A DNA stretch of 12,770 bases. Source: CAZEAN01 sp964510225. GTDB taxonomy: Bacteria; Planctomycetota; Planctomycetia; Isosphaerales; Isosphaeraceae. The stretch covers positions 1 through 12,770 of the forward strand of contig CAZEAN010000158.1 in the NCBI GenBank assembly GCA_964510225.1, written 5' to 3'. The notes below the pieces were generated by a model. That model worked only from the letters and a program-made list of their open reading frames with translations, searched no databases and was not told the DNA's origin. Shown here one piece after another: positions 1-7,644 of this stretch; position 1 is the stretch's first letter, and every line of letters begins with the position of its first letter. The translations under genes and the position numbers were made by a program.

Positions 1-1227
1 GGAGCTGGTATCGTCATCACTCGCCCTGATACCGATGGGAACTAGAATCAAGTCAACTTCATCGGTACCAATGCTGCAGGTCAAACAAATCTTGGTAATG
101 GTGCTGATCTCAATAGCTCAATGCCAGGTGACGGGATTCGGATCTCGAACGAAGCCGATAACACCATCATCGGTGGTGACTTAAATGCCCTTGGAAACGT
201 CATCTCCGGTAATCGAGATCTTGGAATCCGGGTTTCAGGGGCTGGCACCTCTGGCACTGAAATCCTAGGGAACTTCATCGGAACGAATCCGGCCGGGGCA
301 ACGGGACTCGGCAACGCGATCGGAATCCAGATCGAAGGAGGTGCCTCACAGATTCACATTGGGGCTGCTGGTGCTGGAAACACCATCGCCGGAAACCTCG
401 GAGCAGGAATCGTCATTACTGGCCTTGATACCGATGGGAACTCGATTCAAGGTAACTTCATCGGCACCAACGCCGCTGGTGCGACCAACCTTGGCAACGG
501 TGCTGATTCTAATAGTGACTTGCCGCTGGATGGTATTTGGATCACCAACGAAGCCCAAAACACCCTTGTGGGTGGTAACTCGAATGCCCTCCGAAACGTG
601 ATCTCTGGGAACATCGGTGCTGGAATCCGGGTTTCAGGGGCTGGCACCTCTGGGACTGAAATCCTAGGGAACTTCATCGGAACCAACCTCGCGGGAGCAC
701 TTGGGCTAGGCAACGGCTTAGGGATTCTGATCGAAGCCGGAGCGATGAATAACTTCGTCGGAATCTCTGCAGATGGAAGCAACATCGTTGGAAATACCAT
801 CGCAGGAAACCTCGGAGCAGGTATCGTCATCACTGGCAGCGACACCGACAATAACACCATCCAAGCCAACTTCATCGGCACTAATGCCGCTGGGTTTGAC
901 AACCTTGGTAATGGTGCTGGACAAGATTCGATCGGTGACGGCATTCGGATCAGCGGTGGTGCCTCAGGCAACACCGTTGGCGGTACGACAGATGTTCTTC
1001 AGAACGTGATCTCGGGGAATGCTGACGCGGGCGTCAGAATCACAGGCGTAGAGACATCAGCCAATCGGATTCAAGGTAATCTCATTGGACTTGGAGTCGA
1101 TGGCACCAGTGCATTAGGCAATGGGCTCGGCGTTGTGATCATGGGAGGAGCCTCAGGCAACTTCTTGGGATCGGACAACGATCAGGTCGATGATGATCTC
1201 GAAGGAAATCAGATCAGCAACAATCTT
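1..1227 (+). repeat. Tandem 133-138-residue super-repeats within the beta-helix gene
   Basis: Three consecutive units each open with a GAG(I)VIT-type coil, at about 1, 400 and 814. The next divergent GAGVSV coil is at 1228. Unit lengths are 399, 414 and 414 bases, all multiples of three. Units 1 and 2 share a 65-base block (223-287 and 622-686) that differs at only two positions. Unit 3 is clearly more diverged. Downstream coils follow the same motif but without obvious long-period identity. This pattern fits recent in-frame tandem duplication at this end of the gene. Confidence 0.8.
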
Positions 1228-4200
1228 GGAGCTGGCGTTTCAGTTATTGAGTCTGCCGACAACAGGATTGACGGTAACACCATTTCACTGAACGGCTCTG
1301 TCGGGATATCGGTTACTGGGGCCGCATCAACAGGAAACATCATCCAATCGAACACGATCAGTGGAAATCAACTGGACGGTGTCAGGATCACAGATCTGGT
1401 TCCATCTGATTCAAGCGCCACTGATGTACTGATTGGTGGATTAACTGAGACACAAGCCAACATCATCATCAACAACCTAGGCAATGGGATCCACCTCTCA
1501 AACAGTGATGGGGTCCAGATCCTTGGAAACCTGGTCGGTGTCGAAAGCAACTCCCCTGATTCCACTGGGAACGGAAACGCCGGCAACGGAGTTTTCGTGG
1601 AAGGTAGTTCCAATATCATCATCGGTGGGCTAGGAGATGGGGAGGGCAATCTGGTTGCTGACCAAGGCCTTAGTGGCATCACGGTCACGGGTGATTCTGG
1701 CGACATCATGGTTCTCGGAAACACAATTGGGTTGGTCGTCACTCCCGACAGCGGACTTCTTCAGTTGGGCAATCGAGGAGATGGTGTTCGTCTCGACGGC
1801 ATCCTCGACTCAATCCTCGTCCAAGAGAACACCGTGGTTAATAGTGGAAGCCTCGGACTTGTTATCAGGAACACCATGGAGGATCCCAACGCGGATCCTT
1901 CCTTAACGTTGGCCACAAGCGTTTCGGTCTTGGGCAACACGATTGGTCGAACGGAGACAGACCAATCACCATTCTTCGGTAACGCTGGCGGCGGGATTCT
2001 CCTACAGAATGTCCAGCGAACCATCATTGGTGGCACATCCGAGGATGATCGGAACGTGATCTCGGGGAACTTTGGAGCAGGGATTACTCTGCAGGACGGT
2101 TCAACAGACAACACGATTCAAGGTAATTACATCGGTACCGACGATTCAGGGTCCGTGGCGATTGCGAACACTGGCGACGGCATCACCTTATTCTCAAACT
2201 CAGGTTCGAACCTCATTGGTGGAACTACTGACGGTTCCGAGAACATCATCTCGGGGAACACTGGGAACGGCATCTACATTTACGATCTGCCAGGTGACAC
2301 CATTGTCGATGGGGGTTCAGGTGGCAACACGATCCAAGGCAACTTGATCGGTACTGATGCTACCGGAGTTTTTGATCTCGGAAACACGATAGAGGGAATC
2401 TTAATCGAAACTGCCAACAACCGGATTGAAGGCAACGTCATTTCCGGGAACGACCAAAATGGACTGGTCTTGCTTGGCCCTGGTGCATCCAACAACACCA
2501 TCGTTGACAATATCATCGGACTCAATGCCGACGGTACCACAGCGCTCGGAAATGCCTTGGCTGGAGTCGTGGTTGATAGTCTCACTGGTACCGGAGCTGT
2601 TGGAAACATCATCGGTGAAGACGGACTAGGGAACATCATCTCTGCTAACGGTGCGGTTGGAATCCAAGTCGCGAACATCCAACCCGGCTCTGGCGACCCT
2701 GTGACGCAGATCGTCAATAACCTCATTGGTACTGGAATCGAAGGTACCGAAGCACTCGGCAATGACGGTGCTGGTATCTTTATCGTCGATTCTAGTTCAG
2801 TCACGATCAGTGACAATGTGATCGTGGACAACGGTGGTTCTGGTGTCGAGATCTTCGATCGCCCCTCCAACCCAGCACTGCCCGCGACCAATAATGCGAT
2901 ACTCGACAACCAAATCGGTGTCGATATCAACGGTGACGCACTGGGGAATCGCCAGAACGGTGTCTTCCTTAATCAGGCATCTGGCAACACCATTGGCTCT
3001 CCGACCTCCAAAAACTCGATTGCGGCTAACGGTCACTTCGGAATTTTGGTCGGTGCCGGTGACGAGAATACGATTCTGGCAAATCATGTTGGCGGAGCAC
3101 CTGGGCTCGGTAATACCCTCGGTGGTATCACCTTGTTTAATTCGAGTGCGAACCAGATCGGTAACGGAGAGTTTGAGAGCCGAAATGTGGTCTCGTACAA
3201 TCTCGGAAGTGGGATCGTCTCCATCGGAACCTCCACCGATGAAGCTCTCACTGGCCGAGTGAACACAATCTTCGGCAATCTTGTTGGTGGAAACCTTCAA
3301 GACGGTATTCGTTACAGCGATGCGTCGATCGACGTTGGTGAACTTCAGATCGCAATCGATGGCAACACAGTCCTTGGTAATCAAGGAGACGGCATCGTGG
3401 TTGCCAACATTGATACCAACGGGGATCCTGCAAATGTGTTCGTGGTCCAGGACCACGAGATCCTAATGAATGGGGGTAGCGGCATCCGCGTTCTGGGTGC
3501 TGATTCGACGGCACTAACAAACAATGAAGTGAACCAGAACATGGGTGATGGGTTGTTTGTTTTCGACTCTGAGTCTGTCTTCGCAAATCGAAACGTGTCA
3601 CTCGACAACCGTTTCGCCGGATTCCGGGTGATCCAATCCTCGGGATTCATCATCACGACCTCAAGGATTGATCAAAACGATCAAGTGGGAGTGCTGATTG
3701 ATCAGTCAGACTCGGGAACTTTCGACCAAAACCAAGTGATGGAGAACGGTGACCCTAACAACGGCTTCTTTGATCCTTTCTTACTCGGTAACGGTATAAC
3801 GCTAACGAACTCTTCTAATGTGTTCCTCGGTGGTTTTGCGAGCGAGTCCGGGAACCTAATTGCGAAGAATGAAGGAAACGGTATTTTCGCAAGCAATTCG
3901 CCTAACTTGGAGGTCCTTCGTAACAACCTCAGCTTCAATAGTGACTCGGGCCTTGTTCTTGATCGTTCTGATGATTCTTGGATTCTCGGCAATCTGATTG
4001 GTGCTAATGGCCACGCCGGCGACGAGAAACGAACAGCGGACGGTATCCAGGTTGTCGGTTCCTCCTTCGTGGGGATCGGAAGACCAGCTGCGGGTCAAGG
4101 CAACACGATCATGGCTCACGAACAGGGAGCAGGGATCCGGTTACTTGACGCAAGTTCGATCGTAGAAACTCGTGAAGTCACTATCGAAGGCAATACAATC

Positions 4201-5655
4201 GGCCTTAACAGCGAAGGAAGTCCTGGTCCAAACCAATTCGGTATCGTCCTCGATGATGTTGATTCGATCACGATTGGTGGCAGTGTTGGCGCAGGCGGGA
4301 ACGTAATCTCCGCGAACTCTGTGGCGGGTATCGAGATTCAACAGTCGGACTTCTCAACACCTACGACTGTACCCTCCATTGTAATCACGGGTAACTACAT
4401 CGGCCCTGATGCAACGGGTACCGCCGTGCCACCCGACGTCAATGGCACACCCTTCGCTCAGGCAACAGGAATATCACTGATCAATGCTAGAAATGTACAG
4501 ATTGGTAGTACCGAAACCGCAGGCCGGAATGTGATATCCGGCAATCTAGTCGATGGTATTAGTATCGCCGGTTTCGAAGCTCGCGATAACCTGGTCGTGG
4601 GTAACATCATCGGTGGTGCAGATAGCCCAACCGGTGGCAGCTCATCCTTGAATGAAATACAACCTCTGACTGGCCCCGATGGCAAACCACTGGATCCAAC
4701 GCAATTTGCAACTCTCGTGACCGCGGGCGAACGTTTCCTGTTCGTGCCAAAACAAGATCAGGTTCAGGATCAGGGCATCAGGATTGACGGAGGATTTGGC
4801 AACATTGTGTTGGATAACGCAATCGCGTTCAATAGCACTGGTATTGAACTCATAGATTCGCCATCCGCTGATCTGGTTCGACTCAGAGAACTCGAGTTCA
4901 CGCCGAATCAAGTGCAGTCGAATCTTGTCGGACGAAACCTCAACGGTGTTGTGCTGCAGGATGCTTCCTCAAACGAGATTGGCTTACCGATCGCACCTGG
5001 CTCCTCGTCTGACGCCGGAAATGAGATTGTGGAGAATATCTCCACAGGGATCACCTTGTTCGGTTCTGGAACAACGGGGAACTTTATTACCGGTAATGAC
5101 ATTTTAATGACCCCCCCGGTGAACTTCATTCCGCCTGAAGGTGCACCCGATGACATTGGTACTGGTATCTTCGTCGATCAAGTCTTCATTCCGACCAGTC
5201 CAACAATCCTTACAGCCGAAAGGAACGCAATCAATGCACTCTTGAACGGCTCAAGTACAAGCCGTGCAGCGATACTGCGTAACTACATCGGTTTGGGCAC
5301 TTCGGGTACTGGAAGGACTTTCGGGAACACCATCTCTGGAACACCGTCTCAAACTCCCGGAGGAGCTGCTCGAACTGTTGCTGGAGTCTACTTCTTCAAC
5401 GGATCTGACGGCAATGCGGTCGAATCTAACACTGTTTCAGTGAGTCACTTCGGTTTCCTCCTCATAAACTCCGCCGCGAATCAACCTGAGATCCTGCTAC
5501 AAGGCCCTGGCGCCAATCAGGTAAACCAAGTAGGTGCTGAGATTGCAGTCATTAGATCTGCACCACCTGCACAAGCCTCTTCTACCCAAAGTCAAGCGAC
5601 ACCGGCTGGACCACTAGAGCTGATGAGACGCAGCCAGTTTGTAAACCCCTCCTAA
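1..5655 (+). CDS. Giant right-handed parallel beta-helix repeat protein, 5'-partial, with in-frame TAG near the left edge
   Basis: This is the C-terminal part of a very long repeat protein. The frame is open from base 1 to the TAA at 5653-5655, apart from a TAG at 43-45. The stretch after that TAG has 1844 codons from the first ATG (121), but that ATG sits mid-repeat and has no Shine-Dalgarno sequence, so it is not a credible native start. The protein is built from short coils of the type N-x-I-x-G-N, GNxIGT, GxGIxI and NVISGN, with Asn at regular ladder positions, as in parallel beta-helix (NosD/pectate-lyase-like) solenoids. Coils are regular in the first 1.2 kb and looser later. The regions around 4620-4780 and 5110-5260 hold non-coil loops. 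The tail (about 5550-5655) is Ala/Ser/Gln/Pro-rich, with no recognisable dockerin, sorting signal or barrel. Such proteins are usually secreted or surface-exposed. Substrate, adhesion role or enzymatic activity cannot be read from the sequence. The N-terminus, where an export signal would lie, is outside the window. Confidence 0.88.
43..45 (+). other. In-frame TAG inside a conserved beta-helix coil
   Basis: The frame upstream of the first ATG reads as a normal coil (GAGIVIT, then DTDGN), then TAG, then NQVNFIGTNAAG. The paralogous unit at 400 reads DTDGNSIQGNFIGTNAAG and the unit at 814 reads DTDNNTIQANFIGTNAAG. The TAG therefore replaces a Ser/Thr codon, and the next codon changes the buried Ile to Asn. 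Homology continues on both sides, so this is an interruption, not a gene boundary. A base-calling error near a contig end or a true nonsense mutation would both explain it. Confidence 0.85.
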
Positions 5656-5685
5656 TCCAATTCGATTACCATCCTGAGAATAAGC

Positions 5686-5726
5686 ACGGCGTTGGCTCCC
5701 TCCCATGTGGAGAGAGTCAACGCCGT
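5686..5726. terminator. Bidirectional intrinsic terminator between convergent genes
   Basis: An 18-base arm (5686-5703) pairs with 5709-5726 around a 5-base loop, CATGT. Sixteen positions are Watson-Crick pairs; of the other two, one is a G-U wobble and one a C-A mismatch on the plus strand, and the roles swap on the minus strand. The stem starts GC-rich (ACGGCGTTG). It is followed on the plus strand by TACTTTTACTC and on the minus strand by GCTTATTCTC, so both sides have a modest U-rich tail. It lies 31 bases after the beta-helix stop and about 41 bases after the stop of the minus-strand barrel gene, which is where a shared terminator is expected. Confidence 0.85.
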
Positions 5727-5767
5727 TACTTTTACTCACCAATCACTCTTCAGTTTCGCGATCGAGG

Positions 5768-7279
5768 TTATTCCCCAATGACCGGTGGCGTTACGAGCGG
5801 GCCACCCAATCCAGGAGTACTTGGTCCACCGAACCGATTCGCGCTCGCCCCAAAGTAGATGTTTACGAGAAATGCAATTTCGTAGTCAAATGGCCTGGGG
5901 CCGGTGACTGGATGAATAAATCCCCCAGTCAGAACGGTCCGCCTGCCTACACCCATGTTAAGACCGTAGGTCAAGTTGACGTTGTCTGCCGATCCCGCTG
6001 GGTCACTAAGAAGAAACGCTTCCCGATGGGTTAACGGATTGTTGACGTGGACCTCAAACGTCGGGACTAAGGAGGTAATGCCTCGTTTCGGGAATGTTGA
6101 TTGATACATGCGGTAACCAAACCCAATATCGTTAAAAAGGAACGTTGGAGCTCGGTCTGATGTTGGCGTTTCCAGAGAAGTAAAACCCTGCATGAAAAAT
6201 CGGTCACGTGAGAAGTAGTAACCCAAGAATGGCTGAATCAGGGTTGGGTTGAGTGGATCGACAAAGCGAGCTCCACCGAATTCATCTGGGCCAGTCGGCG
6301 TGCTGACTTGGACACCTACCGACAGCAATCCCCACGACGGATCTTGCGCTAGGATGTGCTTGAGAAAAACCTGGAGATTGCCAACTGCCGTGGTTGTATC
6401 AGCCAGATTCGAAGAGCTTTGTGCAACACCCGGTGCAATATTTGCAGAAATGGTGTCAATGGGGAAGCGGAGGCCGAACGAACCACGTCCTTGAAGATAG
6501 GTTTTTTCTATACCAAAAATATGTCGATAAACTTCGATATCCCGAAAGGGAATGCCGAGGGCTTCGTTGATTGATTGACCTACTTCACTATAGTAATTGA
6601 AGTTGTAGAAGAATCGATCTCGGGGTATTGGTGATTGGTTTTCGGCGAACTTAATCGTTCGGACAGCAGCCGGTAGCGCTCTCGCTCCAGGACCAGGAGG
6701 TGGGGGCGGCTGAGGGACGCCGTCGACCGGTGCCAAAACCTGCGCCGCACTCGGCGCCCTGTAGAACGTCGGGCCCATGTCCCCGATCAAACCCGGGACA
6801 CTAATTCCCGTACCACCTTCATTACCACCCAAACCAGCCCCGAAAGCAGACGTTGCAAGGTCTCCCAGTCCTGGATCAGTCGTCCCAGGAGTACCTGTTG
6901 GCGGTGTCGTTGGAAAGTCTGGAGTTGTCGTTCCAATGTCGGTAGTCGATGAAGTAGAACCAGTGTCGCCGATTGGACCGATTCCATCACCACCACTCGT
7001 ATCCGAACCAGTCCCACTCCCACCTACGGTTGCACTTCCAGTGTTTTCCGTATCCGTACCCTCAGAGCCCTCGACTCGGGGAGGAGGAATCTCGCTTATT
7101 CCACCAAATTGAGAAGAAGGTCTTTGTTGAGTTTGTCCTGAGGAATACAACGGTCCCGGCATCCGAGGAGGCGGGATTTCTGAGATTGATTGAGCATTCA
7201 CTCGATCCGGCAGTGGATCGACTAAGAGGCCGAGAGCGACCATGCCAACCGGCAGAAGCAATCGTGACATCCTGTTCAT
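5768..7279 (-). CDS. Secreted protein with low-complexity linker and C-terminal outer-membrane beta-barrel-like domain
   Basis: The protein has 503 residues if it starts at the ATG at 7279. The frame is open 31 codons further, to a TTG at 7372. The ATG is preferred because a Sec signal peptide begins exactly there (MNR, a hydrophobic core LLLPVGMVALGLLV, and a cleavage site after VNA at residue 29). A strong AGGAGGG lies 13 bases upstream (7293-7299). The mature N-terminus carries two ISEIPPPR motifs (residues 32-39 and 61-68). A Gly/Thr/Ser/Pro-rich stretch and a run of five prolines follow. The C-terminal half, from about VRTIKF onward, has alternating aromatic and polar strands (RFFYNFNYYSEVGQ, PFLGYYFSRDRFF, GFGYRMY, YEIAFLVNIYFG) as in transporter-like outer-membrane barrels. 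A family such as the phenol-degradation MetA-type barrels is possible but not proven. The final strand is followed by about 20 Gly/Pro-rich residues, so the barrel does not end on the usual terminal aromatic. It stands alone, convergent with the beta-helix gene. Cargo unknown. Confidence 0.82.
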   Translation of the reverse strand: MNRMSRLLLPVGMVALGLLVDPLPDRVNAQSISEIPPPRMPGPLYSSGQTQQRPSSQFGGISEIPPPRVEGSEGTDTENTGSATVGGSGTGSDTSGGDGIGPIGDTGSTSSTTDIGTTTPDFPTTPPTGTPGTTDPGLGDLATSAFGAGLGGNEGGTGISVPGLIGDMGPTFYRAPSAAQVLAPVDGVPQPPPPPGPGARALPAAVRTIKFAENQSPIPRDRFFYNFNYYSEVGQSINEALGIPFRDIEVYRHIFGIEKTYLQGRGSFGLRFPIDTISANIAPGVAQSSSNLADTTTAVGNLQVFLKHILAQDPSWGLLSVGVQVSTPTGPDEFGGARFVDPLNPTLIQPFLGYYFSRDRFFMQGFTSLETPTSDRAPTFLFNDIGFGYRMYQSTFPKRGITSLVPTFEVHVNNPLTHREAFLLSDPAGSADNVNLTYGLNMGVGRRTVLTGGFIHPVTGPRPFDYEIAFLVNIYFGASANRFGGPSTPGLGGPLVTPPVIGE

Positions 7280-7292
7280 AGCGAAGCCCCAT

Positions 7293-7299
7293 CCCTCCT
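7293..7299 (-). promoter_or_regulatory. Shine-Dalgarno supporting the ATG at 7279
   Basis: The minus strand reads AGGAGGG here, with 13 bases to the ATG at 7279. The spacing is longer than ideal, but no comparable motif precedes the upstream TTG at 7372. Combined with the signal peptide that begins at 7279, it decides the start. A second in-frame ATG at 7270 is 22 bases away and less likely. Confidence 0.6.
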
Positions 7300-7550
7300 G
7301 GATTCGACCAGAGCCGGGCATCAGAGGCAGGTCCGTGGGTTCTTCCACGCTACCTTTCCCATCGCACCCCAACTACCCAAACCGTTACTCCGTCGACCGA
7401 GTCCTTCGATTGAGGAGTTCCTTGGAGATTGATCGGCGCTGAATGACAGGTCACTTGCAACAATTACGATGCTTCTTTCCCAACACCCCAATTTATCGCG
7501 TTACACATCGTTGAGTTTTACCTCAGTGATCACCAATTCTAGCGGAATCC

Positions 7551-7570
7551 GTTCTGTTCTCTCACAGAAC
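7551..7570. promoter_or_regulatory. Candidate operator: perfect 7-bp inverted repeat upstream of TATAAT
   Basis: GTTCTGT (7551-7557) and ACAGAAC (7564-7570) form a perfect inverted repeat with a 6-base spacer. It covers the place where a -35 element would sit relative to the TATAAT at 7579. That is a typical location for a dimeric repressor or activator site. It could also be chance. No known regulator motif is recognised. Confidence 0.4.
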
Positions 7571-7578
7571 CTAGTCCG

Positions 7579-7584
7579 TATAAT
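7579..7584 (+). promoter_or_regulatory. Putative -10 box for the WD40 pseudocaspase gene
   Basis: A perfect TATAAT sits about 60 bases before the GTG start. No good TTGACA-like -35 is found 16-18 bases upstream, where TGTTCT/GTTCTC lies. If this promoter is real it may depend on an activator or on a different sigma factor. Planctomycete promoter consensus is poorly defined, so confidence is limited. Confidence 0.35.
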
Positions 7585-7632
7585 CAAAGGTTAGGTTTTC
7601 AACTTCTTCCATTTGGTTAGTATCCACACATC

Positions 7633-7637
7633 AGAGG
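7633..7637 (+). promoter_or_regulatory. Shine-Dalgarno for the GTG start at 7645
   Basis: AGAGG followed by 7 bases and then GTG. This spacing is close to ideal and supports the non-ATG start. Confidence 0.65.
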
Positions 7638-7644
7638 CGCAACT

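Larger units (their letters stand above)
7280..7644. other. Divergent intergenic regulatory region
   Basis: This 365-base gap separates the barrel gene (leftward) from the WD40 pseudocaspase gene (rightward), so both promoters should lie here. I see no convincing small gene, RNA gene or mobile-element end. On the plus strand there is a consensus TATAAT at 7579-7584, a perfect inverted repeat just before it (7551-7570) and an 8-base palindrome GTGATCAC at 7526-7533. On the minus strand I find only the ribosome-binding site and no clear -10/-35 pair. Confidence 0.7.

Noticed and set aside
121..123. ATG at 121 as the true start of the beta-helix protein
   Set aside because: It sits mid-coil with no Shine-Dalgarno sequence or signal peptide, and the repeat homology continues upstream to base 1.
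447..974. Antisense open frame of 175 codons in the beta-helix gene
   Set aside because: It is Pro/Ser/Ile-rich sequence that mirrors the repeat codons of the plus strand. It has no independent motif or ribosome-binding site.
1..1227. CRISPR-like or intergenic direct repeats
   Set aside because: The repeats are coding, in multiples of three, with protein-level conservation and no spacer architecture.
2797..3456. Antisense open frame of 219 codons in the beta-helix gene
   Set aside because: It lies fully opposite a strongly patterned coding frame. The translation is a complement of the Asn/Gly coils, with no domain features.
7280..7372. TTG start at 7372 for the barrel protein (534 residues)
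   Set aside because: The extra 31 residues precede a textbook signal peptide and include no ribosome-binding site at the TTG. The ATG at 7279 with AGGAGGG upstream is better.
7551..7570. LexA box
   Set aside because: The half-sites GTTC and GAAC are present, but in the wrong order and spacing for the Gram-positive type box GAACN4GTTC. No other SOS feature is present.
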